This document shows positions 47,399 through 56,675 of a stretch of DNA of 64,000 nucleotides, in pieces (position 1 is the first letter of the stretch; every line of letters starts with the position of its first letter). Location of the stretch: assembly GCA_947631405.1 (NCBI GenBank), contig CANRLC010000002.1:52083-116082 (forward strand), given 5' to 3'. A program made the translations under genes and the position numbers. The notes beneath the pieces were generated by a model, which was given only the letters and a program-made list of their open reading frames with translations, was not told the DNA's origin and did no database searches. This DNA comes from an uncultured Clostridia bacterium (GTDB lineage: Bacteria; Bacillota; Clostridia; Christensenellales; Aristaeellaceae).

Positions 47399-48531
47399 CG
47401 CTCTGCCTGCTCGCGCTCTGCCTTGCGTGCCCGCGCCCGGCGCTGGCGCAGGAGGGCGCCGCGTCGCTTGAGGAGACCCTCGATTCCGTGCTGGACGGCC
47501 TCGATTTTTCGGGGCTGGAGACGCTCAGGCTGCCGGGGCCTGATGGGGAGACGAGCGCGCGGGAGGCGGCGCGCGCGTTTGCGCGGGGCGGCTTCGTCCC
47601 GGCGGACGCGCTGCTCTCCGGCCTATTCGCGTCGTTCGCGGAGTCGCTCTCGCAGCTGGGGCGGCTGCTGTTTTCGCTGATGCTGCCCGCGCTGCTCTCC
47701 GGCCTTCTCATGCACCTGACGGCGGAGGGCGACCGGCTCGCGCCGCTCTCGCGCGGGGTGTGTCTGGTGCTGGTGCTCACGCCCGCGGCGCTCGCCGTGC
47801 TCGCGGAGCTGGCCCACGCGCGGGAGACCATCGTCGCGATGACCACGCGGATGGAGAAGCTGCTGCCGCTGCTGCTCACGCTGCTCACCGCCGTCGGCGG
47901 CAGCGCGTCCTCGGCGTTCCTGCACCCGATGGTCGCGGCGGCCTCGGGGAGCATGGTGCTTCTCTCGCGCGAGGTCATCCTGCGGCTGGTGATGGCGCAC
48001 TGCGCGGTCACGGCGGTCAACCGCCTGTCGGGCGGCATGCACCTGTCCCGGCTGGCGCGGCTGCTGCGCAGCGCGGTGTGCTGGCTGCTGGGCGTGAGCT
48101 TCACGGTGTTTCTGGGCGCGATGTCGCTGCAGGGCGTGTGCAGCGCGAGCGTGGACGGCGTGGCCATCCGCGCCGCGAAATACGCGGTGGACAACTTCGT
48201 CCCGGTCGTCGGCGGCATGTTCTCGGACACGATGGACACGCTCGTCGGGTGTACGCTGATCGTCAAGAACGCGCTCGGCGTGACCGCGGCGCTGGCGCTG
48301 GTCGTGGCGATGGCGGGGCCGCTGGCGCGCACGCTGGCGGTGGTGTTCGTCTTCAAGTTCAGCGCGGCGCTGCTGGAGCCGGTCGCCGACGCGCAGGTGG
48401 TCAGCGCCATCGGCGATTTCTCCGGCACGCTGGTGCTGTTTCTCATCACGATGCTCTGCGTGGGCACGATGTACTTTCTGCTGATCGTGCAGCTGCTGCT
48501 GGTGGGCAACCTGACGGTGATGCTGCGCTAG
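47395..48531 (+). CDS. spoIIIAE: Stage III sporulation protein AE (apparent CTG start overlapping the spoIIIAD stop)
   Basis: Signal peptide LTLCLLALCLACPRPALAQ; polytopic; AVDNFVPVVGGMFSDTMDTLVGCTLIVKNALG. Confidence 0.9.
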   Translation: MTLCLLALCLACPRPALAQEGAASLEETLDSVLDGLDFSGLETLRLPGPDGETSAREAARAFARGGFVPADALLSGLFASFAESLSQLGRLLFSLMLPALLSGLLMHLTAEGDRLAPLSRGVCLVLVLTPAALAVLAELAHARETIVAMTTRMEKLLPLLLTLLTAVGGSASSAFLHPMVAAASGSMVLLSREVILRLVMAHCAVTAVNRLSGGMHLSRLARLLRSAVCWLLGVSFTVFLGAMSLQGVCSASVDGVAIRAAKYAVDNFVPVVGGMFSDTMDTLVGCTLIVKNALGVTAALALVVAMAGPLARTLAVVFVFKFSAALLEPVADAQVVSAIGDFSGTLVLFLITMLCVGTMYFLLIVQLLLVGNLTVMLR

Positions 48532-48544
48532 GCGGCAAGGGGGG

Positions 48545-48760
48545 ATGCGCGTGATGACGCTGATCGCGCGGCTGTGCGCGCTGTGTACGGTCAGCGCGCT
48601 GCTGCAAATGGCCGTGCCGCAGGAGCGCGCGCGCGCCGGGCTGCGGCTCCTGTGCGGGCTGCTGATGATGGAACTGACGCTGCGCGGCGGCAGCGACGTC
48701 CTCGCGCGGATCGCCGCCGGGGGCGATCTGGGCCGCATAATTGAGCGCCTGCTGCAATAA
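48545..48760 (+). CDS. spoIIIAF: Stage III sporulation protein AF, short form (71 aa)
   Basis: Operon position; two TM segments (LIARLCALCTVSALLQMAVP, GLRLLCGLLMMELTL); no soluble C-terminal domain. Confidence 0.7.
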   Translation: MRVMTLIARLCALCTVSALLQMAVPQERARAGLRLLCGLLMMELTLRGGSDVLARIAAGGDLGRIIERLLQ

Positions 48761-48776
48761 GGAAGGGGTGGGGCGA

Positions 48777-49154
48777 TTGCTGGACGTGCTGCGCCGCCTG
48801 CGCGCCGCGCTGACGCCGCAGGCGCTGCTCGCGCTGGCGCTGCTGGCGCTGCTCGGCGCGGCGGCGGGCGCGTCGGGCGGCGGGCAGGAGACGGCGCTGG
48901 AAAGGCGCATCGCACGCGCGCTCTCCGCGGTGGAGGGCGCGGGCGAGGTGCGCGTGGTGATCATGACGCGCGCGGAGACGGAGAGCGCGCCCCTGAGCGG
49001 CTCGGCCTCGCGGGAAATCCCCTGCGGCGCGGTGGCGGTGGCGCGGGGCGCGGGGGATCCGCTGGTCAACCTGCGCCTGACGCAGGCGCTCTGCTCGCTG
49101 CTGGGGCTGCCCGCGTCGGCGGTGTCCGTGCTGGGCGGAGCGGGAGGACGATGA
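48777..49154 (+). CDS. spoIIIAG: Stage III sporulation protein AG
   Basis: N-terminal TM, ETALERRIARALSAVEGAGEVRVVIMTRAETE; operon position. Confidence 0.85.
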   Translation: MLDVLRRLRAALTPQALLALALLALLGAAAGASGGGQETALERRIARALSAVEGAGEVRVVIMTRAETESAPLSGSASREIPCGAVAVARGAGDPLVNLRLTQALCSLLGLPASAVSVLGGAGGR

Positions 49155-49660
49155 CGATGCCGGCAAGGATCAAAAACAGACTTTCGGTCTATTCGAGGAC
49201 GGCGGGCTGTGCGCTGCTGCTGGCGCTGCTGGCGGTTTGCGCGTTTGCGGGCGCGTCGGGCGGCGGGAAGAGCGCGGCGAGCGTCGCGGTCTCGCGCGCG
49301 TCGGACGGCGCGCTGGACGCGCAAAGCGCCGCTGAGCGCCTCGCGCGCGACCGCGCGGAGGAGCTGGCGCTGCTCTCCGGCGTGCTCGCGGACGGCGGCG
49401 CGGACGAGGCGACGCGCCAAAGCGCGCTCGCCCAGCAGGCGCAGCTCGCCCAGCGCATGGAGATGGAGGCGCAGGCGAGGGCGTGCCTGCGCGAGATGGG
49501 CTACGAGGGCGCGGAGGCGATCTACGGCGCGCAGACGTTGACGCTGCTGCTGTCGCAGGCGCAGGTGGCGGGCGGTGCGGAGGCGGCGCGCGCGGTGGAC
49601 GCGGTGGCCTCGCTGACGGGCACGGCCCCGGAAAACGTGAAGCTGCTGCTCACGCGTTAG
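49151..49660 (+). CDS. spoIIIAH: Stage III sporulation protein AH
   Basis: N-terminal TM, coiled coil and C-terminal ring-building-like domain (LREMGYEGAEAIYGAQTLTLLLSQAQVAGGAEAARAVDAVASLTGTAPENVKLLLT). Confidence 0.88.
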   Translation: MTMPARIKNRLSVYSRTAGCALLLALLAVCAFAGASGGGKSAASVAVSRASDGALDAQSAAERLARDRAEELALLSGVLADGGADEATRQSALAQQAQLAQRMEMEAQARACLREMGYEGAEAIYGAQTLTLLLSQAQVAGGAEAARAVDAVASLTGTAPENVKLLLTR

Positions 49661-49702
49661 CGCCGCGCGGCAAAACATTTTCATACAAATCGTTCTTTGT
49701 GA

Positions 49703-49731
49703 TTGTGCTTCGCGCGAAAATCTGCTATACT
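49703..49731 (+). promoter_or_regulatory. Putative sigma-A promoter of asp23 operon
   Basis: TTGTGC - 17 bp - TATACT. Confidence 0.55.
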
Positions 49732-49762
49732 AACAGATAGCCATAAGGAGGTGTTCGCGAAA

Positions 49763-50302
49763 ATGAGCGAAAACGAAAACTTGGAGCTGAATAAGGATCA
49801 GGAAAGCGGCCAGATCACATATGCCAACGAGGTCATCGCCACCATCGTGAGCGTGGCGACGACGGAGGTGCAGGGCATCTCCGGTATCGCGGGTGCAGGC
49901 CCGATCAGCGGCATCCTCGGCAAGGGCAAGTCCCCGCGCGGCGTCAAGGTCGAGATGGTCGGCGGCAACGTGCGCGTGGACATCAACGTCACCGTCGATT
50001 ACGGCATGCCCATCCAGAAGGTGGGCCGCAACGCGCAGGAGAACGTGCGCAAGTCCATCGAGACGATGACCGGCCTGCACGTCGAGAAGGTCGATCTGCA
50101 TGTGGTGGGCGTCAGCTTTGAAAAGGAAAATCAGGAGCTGCAGCAGGGCCAGAAGCTCGCGATGAGCCTGGAGGAGCCGGAGCACGACGCCGCCGCGGAG
50201 GAGCCGCAGTACCCCGTGGAGTACGACGTGGACGCGCCGCAGGCCGAGGCGGACGAGCCGGAGGCGGACGAGGCGCAGGGCGAGGAGCCGGAGCAGGAAT
50301 AA
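49763..50302 (+). CDS. Asp23/Gls24 family envelope stress protein
   Basis: ITYANEVIATIVSVATTEVQGISGIAG, VRVDINVTVDYGMPIQKVGRNAQENVRKSIETMTGLHVEKVDLHVVGV. Confidence 0.95.
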   Translation: MSENENLELNKDQESGQITYANEVIATIVSVATTEVQGISGIAGAGPISGILGKGKSPRGVKVEMVGGNVRVDINVTVDYGMPIQKVGRNAQENVRKSIETMTGLHVEKVDLHVVGVSFEKENQELQQGQKLAMSLEEPEHDAAAEEPQYPVEYDVDAPQAEADEPEADEAQGEEPEQE

Positions 50303-50450
50303 GCCGCCGGAAGCGGCGGCTTCACCCTGAGCCTTTTCCCCCGGCGGGGAAAAGACGCCCCTGTTCTTTTAGTGGTTGATTGGTTATTGAATCGGATCAA
50401 AACGGACTTCGATGCTTTTCGTCAAGCTGAGCCGCTGGAAGCGGCGGTTG
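50301..50450. repeat. Locus C: duplicated terminator-like hairpins flanking a CTTTTCCCC/GGGGAAAAG hairpin
   Basis: AAGCCGCCGGAAGCGGCGGCTT (50301) and AGCCGCTGGAAGCGGCGGTT (50430); CTTTTCCCC-CGGC-GGGGAAAAG (50333-50354). Confidence 0.8.
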
Positions 50451-50481
50451 ACCGATGGATCAAAAGCAAGGGGGAATACAT

Positions 50482-51330
50482 GTGAAACATCCCGTGAGAG
50501 ACAGGCTGCTCATCCTGCTCATGGCGCTCGTGATGCTGCTCGGCGCCGCAGGCTTTGCGGGCCTCGCGTCCGGCACGCTGAACCTCGCCGCGCAGGAGGC
50601 GGGCTTTTCCGGCGGCATGCTCAATCTGCCGCTCGTTCAGCATCTGACCAGCTGGGCCGAGGGGAGCATGTCGTGGCCGATGCGCGCGGCGCTGATCGTC
50701 GCCGCCGTGGTGCTGCTGGCGCTGTGCGTGCTGCTCATCGGCGTGCTGCTGCCCAGCCGCCGCAAGCGCTCGAGCAACTACGCCGTGCAGCATAACGAGA
50801 ACGGCATGGTGCGCATCTCGCTCAAGGCCATTGACGCCCTCGTGCAGAAGTGCCTCAATCAGCACGCCGAACTCAAGGTCGTCACCTCGTCCCTGTACAG
50901 CGACGAGGAGAGCGTGCGCGTGGACGTACACATCACGCTGCAATCGGACATCAGCATGCCGCTGGCGATCTCCGCGCTGCAAAAGCAGATCAAGAAGTAT
51001 CTGGAGGCCTGCTCCGGCGTCTCGGTGAAGGAGGTGCGCGTGTTCGTGGACGGCACGACGCCCGCCACCGAGGAGACGGCGCGCTCGCCCTACGCGATCC
51101 CGGCGACGCTTCTGGGGCTGGAGCCGGACGCGCTGCCCAGCGGCGCGCAGCAGGCGGAACAGGGCGAGCAGGACATGCCCGCCGAAGCGCCCGCGCCGCA
51201 GATCGCTTTCACGCAGAGCGAACCGGAGGCGGCGAACGACGAGACTGCCGAGCCTCAGAAGACTGACGAGGCGTTCGAGCCTGACGGCGAAACCGCGGCG
51301 GACGGCGCGGACAAGGAGGAGTGGGCATGA
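50482..51330 (+). CDS. amaP: Alkaline shock response membrane anchor protein AmaP (GTG start)
   Basis: Two TM segments plus Asp23-like domain; next to asp23 and DUF2273. Confidence 0.85.
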   Translation: MKHPVRDRLLILLMALVMLLGAAGFAGLASGTLNLAAQEAGFSGGMLNLPLVQHLTSWAEGSMSWPMRAALIVAAVVLLALCVLLIGVLLPSRRKRSSNYAVQHNENGMVRISLKAIDALVQKCLNQHAELKVVTSSLYSDEESVRVDVHITLQSDISMPLAISALQKQIKKYLEACSGVSVKEVRVFVDGTTPATEETARSPYAIPATLLGLEPDALPSGAQQAEQGEQDMPAEAPAPQIAFTQSEPEAANDETAEPQKTDEAFEPDGETAADGADKEEWA

Positions 51331-51569
51331 CGGATTTGCGCGGCTTCATCTCCCAGATGTTTACGCCCGGCACCGCGCCCTGCACGATCTTCGGCATCGC
51401 GGTCGGCCTGATCTTCGCGGTGCTGTGCCTGACGATCGGCGTGGTCAAGGCGCTGGTGATCGGCCTGTTCTGTCTGGCGGGCGCGTTCATCGGCGGCGTG
51501 AAGGATAAAAAGGCGTTCCTGCGGGGCGTCGTCTCCTTCTTCAGCCGCGACGAGGATCGCTACGAATAA
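51327..51569 (+). CDS. DUF2273 family small membrane protein
   Basis: TIFGIAVGLIFAVLCLTIGVVKALVIGLFCLAGAFIGGVKDKK; AmaP-DUF2273 neighbourhood. Confidence 0.88.
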   Translation: MTDLRGFISQMFTPGTAPCTIFGIAVGLIFAVLCLTIGVVKALVIGLFCLAGAFIGGVKDKKAFLRGVVSFFSRDEDRYE

Positions 51570-51593
51570 GCGATAGGACGGAGTAACAAAGGA

Positions 51594-51998
51594 ATGACAC
51601 GGCCTTTAGCGCGCGAGGCTGCGATGCAGCTCGTGTTTGAACAGCTCTTCGGCGGCGAGGGCGCGCCGGAGACGCTCGTGGAACTGACCGATTACAAGCC
51701 CGAGGAGGAAGACCGCCTCTACATCGAGTCGGTCGCCGGGGGCGTGCGCGAGCATGCGCGGGAGATCGACGAGACGATCGCCCCGTGCCTGCGCGGATGG
51801 ACGCTCGACCGCCTCTCCCGCGTCGATCTGGCGATCCTGCGCCTGTCCGTATACGAGATGCGCTACGCGGGCCTCGCGGCGGGCGTGTCCATCACCGAGG
51901 CGCTGCGCCTTGCGCGCAAATTCTCGGCGGAGGAGTCCTGCCCGTTCATCAACGGGGTGCTGGGCACGATCAGCCGCGCGCAGGCGGCGCAGGCATGA
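51594..51998 (+). CDS. nusB: Transcription antitermination factor NusB
   Basis: MTRPLAREAAMQLVFEQLF...LDRLSRVDLAILRLSVYEMRY...EALRLARKFSAEESCPFINGVLGTI. Confidence 0.94.
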   Translation: MTRPLAREAAMQLVFEQLFGGEGAPETLVELTDYKPEEEDRLYIESVAGGVREHAREIDETIAPCLRGWTLDRLSRVDLAILRLSVYEMRYAGLAAGVSITEALRLARKFSAEESCPFINGVLGTISRAQAAQA

Positions 51999-52972
51999 GG
52001 GCCGTCCTCGGGCTGGACACGAGCTGCTACACCACCTCGGCGGCGCTCGTCGAGGCGGAGAGCGGGGCGGTGTTGTCCTCCTCGCGCAGGCTGCTTTCGG
52101 TTGACGCCGGGGAGCGCGGCCTGCGCCAGTCGGACGGGCTGTTTCAGCATGTGAAGCGCCTGCCCGAGCGCGTGGAGGAGGCGCTGCGCGCCGCGCCGCA
52201 GGCGGAGATCGTCGCGGTCAGCGCGAGCGTTCGCCCGCGCCCGGCACAGGATTCGTACATGCCCGTCTTCAGGGCGGGCGAGAGTTTGGCGCGCGCAGCG
52301 GCGGCATTGTTGCGCGCGCCGTTTTTTCCCGTCAGCCATCAGGAGGGGCACGTTCGCGCGGCGACGCTGGATTCCGGCATCGACCTTGCGCGAGCGTTTC
52401 TGGCGCTGCATCTCTCCGGCGGCACGACGGAGGTGCTGCTCTGCCGCGGCGGCGCGCTGACGCTCTTGGGCGGCACGCTCGACTTGCACGCGGGCCAGCT
52501 GATCGACCGCGTCGGCGTGGCGCTGGGGCTGCCGTTCCCCGCAGGGCCGGAATTGGAGCGTCTGGCGCTGCGGGGAAACGCGCGCGGGCGCATCGGCGCG
52601 TCGGTCAGGGAAATAAGCTGCAACCTCGCCGGCGCGGAAAACAAGGCGCGGAGCTGGATAGAGACGCGCGAGCTGCCGCCGGAGGACGTCGCCGCGGAGA
52701 TCTTCGATCTGATCGCGCGCACGGTGCTGCGCCTGATCGCCGCGGCGTGTGCGCAGACGGGCTGCGATCAGGCGCTGCTGGCGGGCGGCGTGGCGTCCTC
52801 GGCGCTGCTGCGCGAGATGCTTTTGCGGCGCGCGCGCAAACAGGGATTGCCCTGCGCGCTGCATTTTGCCCGGCCCGAGCTGTCGGGGGATAACGCGGTC
52901 GGCGTGGCGCTGCTGGGCGCGGACGCGCTGCGCGCAAAGGAAAGGGAGAGCGAGACATGTCAGCGATCATGA
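51995..52972 (+). CDS. Kae1/TsaD-like paralogue (M22 glycoprotease family)
   Basis: [58 protein letters not shown]; differs from canonical TsaD. Confidence 0.85.
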   Translation: MRAVLGLDTSCYTTSAALVEAESGAVLSSSRRLLSVDAGERGLRQSDGLFQHVKRLPERVEEALRAAPQAEIVAVSASVRPRPAQDSYMPVFRAGESLARAAAALLRAPFFPVSHQEGHVRAATLDSGIDLARAFLALHLSGGTTEVLLCRGGALTLLGGTLDLHAGQLIDRVGVALGLPFPAGPELERLALRGNARGRIGASVREISCNLAGAENKARSWIETRELPPEDVAAEIFDLIARTVLRLIAAACAQTGCDQALLAGGVASSALLREMLLRRARKQGLPCALHFARPELSGDNAVGVALLGADALRAKERESETCQRS

Positions 52973-53802
52973 TCGACGGAAAGCGCGTCGCCGCCGAAAC
53001 GCGCGCGCGCGCGGCGGAGGAGGCGGCGCAGCTGATCCGTCGGGGCGTGACGCCGCATCTGGCGGTGGTGCTGGCGGGCGACAACCCCGCCAGCCAGACG
53101 TATGTGCGCAACAAGGAGCGCGCCTGCCATGAGGCGGGGTTCCGCTCCACGATCCTGCGCCTGCCCGCCGACTGCACGCAGGCGGAGCTGGAGGAGGCCG
53201 TGCTGCGGCTGAACGCGGACGCGTCCGTACACGGCATCCTCGTGCAGCTGCCCTTGCCCGCGGGACTGGACGCCGCGCGCGTGCTGGCGCTCATCGACCC
53301 GGACAAGGACGTGGACGGCTTCCACGCGGTCAACGCGGGCAGGCTGGCGACCGGGCAGCCGGGCTTCGTGCCCTGCACGCCGCTGGGCGTGATCGCGCTG
53401 CTGGACGCCTATCAGATCCCCATCGCGGGCAGCCGCGCCGTGGTGATCGGCCGCAGCAACATCGTCGGCAAGCCGATGGCGCGATTGCTGCTCGCGCGCG
53501 ACGCGACGGTGACGATGTGCCACTCCGGCACGCGCGATCTGGCGAGCGTAACGCGCGAGGCGGACATCCTGATCGCCGCCGTCGGCCGGCCCGGCTTCGT
53601 GACACCGGAGATGGTGAAGCCCGGCGCGGCGGTGATCGACGTGGGCATCAGCCGCACGGAAAGCGGCCTCGCGGGCGACGTGGCCCCGCAGGTCGCGCAG
53701 GTCGCGGGCTATTTGACCCCGGTGCCCGGCGGCGTCGGGCCGATGACCGTGGCCATGCTGCTGCACAACACCCTGCAGGCCGCGCGGCGTCTGGCGCTAT
53801 GA
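52957..53802 (+). CDS. folD: Bifunctional methylenetetrahydrofolate dehydrogenase/cyclohydrolase
   Basis: [72 protein letters not shown]. Confidence 0.96.
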   Translation: MSAIMIDGKRVAAETRARAAEEAAQLIRRGVTPHLAVVLAGDNPASQTYVRNKERACHEAGFRSTILRLPADCTQAELEEAVLRLNADASVHGILVQLPLPAGLDAARVLALIDPDKDVDGFHAVNAGRLATGQPGFVPCTPLGVIALLDAYQIPIAGSRAVVIGRSNIVGKPMARLLLARDATVTMCHSGTRDLASVTREADILIAAVGRPGFVTPEMVKPGAAVIDVGISRTESGLAGDVAPQVAQVAGYLTPVPGGVGPMTVAMLLHNTLQAARRLAL

Positions 53803-55019
53803 GCGCGCTCACGCTGAGCGTCTCCCAGCTCAACGAGTATGTGCGCAGGCTCCTCCAGCTCGACCCGACGCTGGGCGATCTCGTGCTGACGGGGGAGATC
53901 AGCAACCTGAAGTGGCATCAGTCCGGCACGCTGTTCTTCCGGATGAAGGACGAGCAGGCCGCGATCTCCTGCGTGATGCTCGCGCAGGACGCGGCGTGCC
54001 TGCGCGCGGAGCCGTTTGAGGGCATGCGCGCGCGGGTGAGCGGAGGCGTCGGCCTGTACGCGCGCGGCGGGCAGTATCAGTTCTACGCGCGCGACATTCG
54101 CGCAGACGGCGTCGGCGTGCTCTACGAGCGGCTGACGCGCCTTCGCGAGGCGCTCTCGCGCGAGGGGCTGTTCGATCCGGAGCGCAAGCGGCCCCTGACG
54201 CGCGTGCCGCGCACGGTGGGCGTCGTCACCTCGCCGACGGGGGCGGTGCTCCACGACATATTGAATGTTTCGCTGCGGCGCGATCCAAAGACGCGGCTGC
54301 TGCTCTGCCCGGCGCGGGTACAGGGCGCGGGCGCGGCGCAGGAGATCGTCCGCGCGCTGCATACCTTGGAGGCCGTGCCGGAGGTGGACGTCATCCTCCT
54401 CGCGCGCGGCGGCGGCTCGATGGAAGACCTGTGGACGTTTAACGAGGAGGAGGTCGTGCGCGCGGTCGCCGTGTGCAAAAAGCCCGTCGTCAGCGCGGTC
54501 GGCCACGAGACGGACGTGACGCTGTGCGACCTCGCCGCGGACTTGCGCGCGCCGACGCCCTCGGCCGCGGCGGAGTGTACCGTGCCCCTGCGCGCGGAGC
54601 TTGAGGACGAGCTGCGCGCGGCCCGGCGGGCGCTCTGCGACGCGCTGCGCGCGCGGCTTCAGGCGGAGCGCTCGGCGCTGTCCGCGCTGCGGCTGCGCAT
54701 GGCGGCGCTCTCGCCTGCGCGGCGGCTCGCCCTCGAGCGGGAAAGGCTTGCTCGCGCGCGCGAACGGCTGCGCGCGGCGGCGCAGGGCAGGCTGCAAAGG
54801 GAAGAGGCGCGCCTGCGCGCATCCCGTCAGGCGCTCGCGATGCTCAGCCCCTACGGCGTGCTCGCGCGCGGCTACGCCATCGTGCTGCGCGAGGGACGCG
54901 CGGTGCCCTCCAGCGCCGCGCTGCGCGCCGGGGACGGCGTGACGCTGCGCTTTTCGGACGGCGAAGCGCACGCGCTTGTGGAGGAGACCAAGCCGCACGA
55001 AGGGGAGGAACGCACATGA
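53799..55019 (+). CDS. xseA: Exodeoxyribonuclease VII large subunit
   Basis: [14 protein letters not shown]...[22 protein letters not shown]...[23 protein letters not shown]. Confidence 0.95.
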   Translation: MSALTLSVSQLNEYVRRLLQLDPTLGDLVLTGEISNLKWHQSGTLFFRMKDEQAAISCVMLAQDAACLRAEPFEGMRARVSGGVGLYARGGQYQFYARDIRADGVGVLYERLTRLREALSREGLFDPERKRPLTRVPRTVGVVTSPTGAVLHDILNVSLRRDPKTRLLLCPARVQGAGAAQEIVRALHTLEAVPEVDVILLARGGGSMEDLWTFNEEEVVRAVAVCKKPVVSAVGHETDVTLCDLAADLRAPTPSAAAECTVPLRAELEDELRAARRALCDALRARLQAERSALSALRLRMAALSPARRLALERERLARARERLRAAAQGRLQREEARLRASRQALAMLSPYGVLARGYAIVLREGRAVPSSAALRAGDGVTLRFSDGEAHALVEETKPHEGEERT

Positions 55020-55246
55020 CCGCGAAGAAGAAGGCCCGCCGCACCTACGAAGAGGGCGTGCGGGCGCTGGAAGAGATGATCGGCAAGCTGGAGGACGGCG
55101 CGCTGCCGCTCGACGAGGCGATCGCCGCCTACGAGGCGGGCGTCGCGTTGGCGGACGAGCTGGACGCCGAGCTGCGCGAGCACGGCAGGCGCATCGAGCA
55201 GATCGACCCGCAGACGGGCGAGGTGTCGCCCCTCGAGGAGGCGTGA
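55016..55246 (+). CDS. xseB: Exodeoxyribonuclease VII small subunit
   Basis: RTYEEGVRALEEMIGKLEDGALPLDEAIAAYEAGVALADEL. Confidence 0.95.
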   Translation: MTAKKKARRTYEEGVRALEEMIGKLEDGALPLDEAIAAYEAGVALADELDAELREHGRRIEQIDPQTGEVSPLEEA

Positions 55247-55248
55247 GC

Positions 55249-56160
55249 ATGGATTACGAGCGCGAGTACCGCCGCTACGTCGGCCTCGTCGAGGAGACGA
55301 TCGAGCGGCTCCTGCCGCAGACGCAGGAGGCGTGCCCGGCGGACGGAGGCATCCCCAAGCTGCTGTGCGAGAGCATGCGCTACAGCCTGTTGGCGGGCGG
55401 CAAGCGCGTGCGCCCGGTGCTGCTGCTCGCCGCGTGCGAGGCGCTGGGCGGCGCGCTCGAGGAGGCGCTCGTCCCCGCCGCGGCGCTGGAGATGATCCAC
55501 ACCTATTCGCTCATCCACGACGATCTGCCCGGCATGGACGACGACGACCTGCGCCGCGGCCGGCCGACGAACCATAAGGTTTATGGCGTGGGGCAGGCGA
55601 TTCTGGCCGGGGACGGCCTGCTCAACTTCGCCTACGAGCGCCTGCTGCAAAACGCGCTGGCATATCCCCAAAACCTCGCGGGGCATGTCCATGCGGCGGA
55701 GGCGATCGCCACGCGCGCGGGCGTGACGGGCATGATCGCCGGGCAATGCCTCGACCTGCTCGCCGAGCGCATGGAGCCGGATGAAAGCCTGCTTCGCTAT
55801 ATCCACGCGCACAAGACCGCCGACCTGCTCACCGCGCCGCTGCTGGCGGCGGCGCACATCGCGGGCGCGGGCGAGGCGGCCTTCGCCGCGTTGACGGAGT
55901 TCGGCGCGTGCGTCGGCCTCGCCTTCCAGATCGACGACGACCTGCTGGACGTACAGGGCGACGCCGCGCTCATGGGCAAGCAGACCGGGATGGACGCGCA
56001 GCGGGGCAAGATGACGTGGCCGTCGCTCGTGGGCGTGGAGGAAGCGCGCGCGTCTTCGTCAAGGCTCTGGGATCGCGCGATCGCGTCGCTCTCGCCTTTG
56101 GGCGAGCGGGCGTGGTTCCTCACGGAATTCGCGCAGAAGCTGCGCGTGCGCACGCACTGA
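55249..56160 (+). CDS. ispA: Polyprenyl synthetase (farnesyl diphosphate synthase)
   Basis: GGKRVRPVLLLAACEALGG, YSLIHDDLPGMDDDDLRRGRPTNHKVYG, FQIDDDLLDVQGD. Confidence 0.95.
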   Translation: MDYEREYRRYVGLVEETIERLLPQTQEACPADGGIPKLLCESMRYSLLAGGKRVRPVLLLAACEALGGALEEALVPAAALEMIHTYSLIHDDLPGMDDDDLRRGRPTNHKVYGVGQAILAGDGLLNFAYERLLQNALAYPQNLAGHVHAAEAIATRAGVTGMIAGQCLDLLAERMEPDESLLRYIHAHKTADLLTAPLLAAAHIAGAGEAAFAALTEFGACVGLAFQIDDDLLDVQGDAALMGKQTGMDAQRGKMTWPSLVGVEEARASSSRLWDRAIASLSPLGERAWFLTEFAQKLRVRTH

Positions 56161-56193
56161 CGCCTGCCAAAGAAACGATCGGAGGGGAACACT

Positions 56194-56640
56194 ATGGACG
56201 TCATCAGGCAGATCGCGGGCAACCGCGCCATCGCCGCCGCCGTGATCGCGTGGGCGGTCGCGCAGGCGGTCAAGGTGCTGCTAACGCTGGCGATCAGCAA
56301 GCGCTTCGACAGCTCGCGCGTGCTCGGCTCCGGCGGCATGCCCAGCTCCCATTCCTCGACGGTCTGCGCGCTGGTGACCGTGATCGGTCTGCAGGAGGGG
56401 CTGTCTTCGCCGATCTTCGCGCTGGCGTTCTGCTTGGCCGGGGTCGTCATGTACGACGCGGCGGGCGTGCGCCGCTCCACCGGGCGAAACGCCGCCGTCA
56501 TCAACCGCCTGATCGAGGACTTGGGCAAGGACGGCTTCACCTTCACCGAGGAGCGCTTAAAGGAGCTGGTCGGCCACACGCCCATTCAGGTGTTGGCCGG
56601 GGCGCTGCTTGGCATTCTCATCGGCACGCTGCTCGCCTGA
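56194..56640 (+). CDS. Divergent PAP2 family protein (DUF212/YuiD-like)
   Basis: SGGMPSSHSSTVCALVTVIGLQEGLSSPIFALAFCLAGVVMYDAAGVRRSTGRNAAVIN. Confidence 0.92.
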   Translation: MDVIRQIAGNRAIAAAVIAWAVAQAVKVLLTLAISKRFDSSRVLGSGGMPSSHSSTVCALVTVIGLQEGLSSPIFALAFCLAGVVMYDAAGVRRSTGRNAAVINRLIEDLGKDGFTFTEERLKELVGHTPIQVLAGALLGILIGTLLA

Positions 56641-56660
56641 CGCGCGCCTCTTGACAGGCA

Positions 56661-56669
56661 TGGTATAAT
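56661..56669 (+). promoter_or_regulatory. Extended -10 promoter for the OLE-like RNA
   Basis: TGGTATAAT (perfect TGnTATAAT) immediately upstream of the noncoding region. Confidence 0.6.
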
Positions 56670-56675
56670 GGCTCT

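Noticed and set aside
56651-56669. TTGACA followed by TATAAT upstream of the RNA as a -35/-10 pair
   Set aside because: Spacing is only 7 bp, incompatible with sigma-A; the extended -10 TGGTATAAT explains initiation better.
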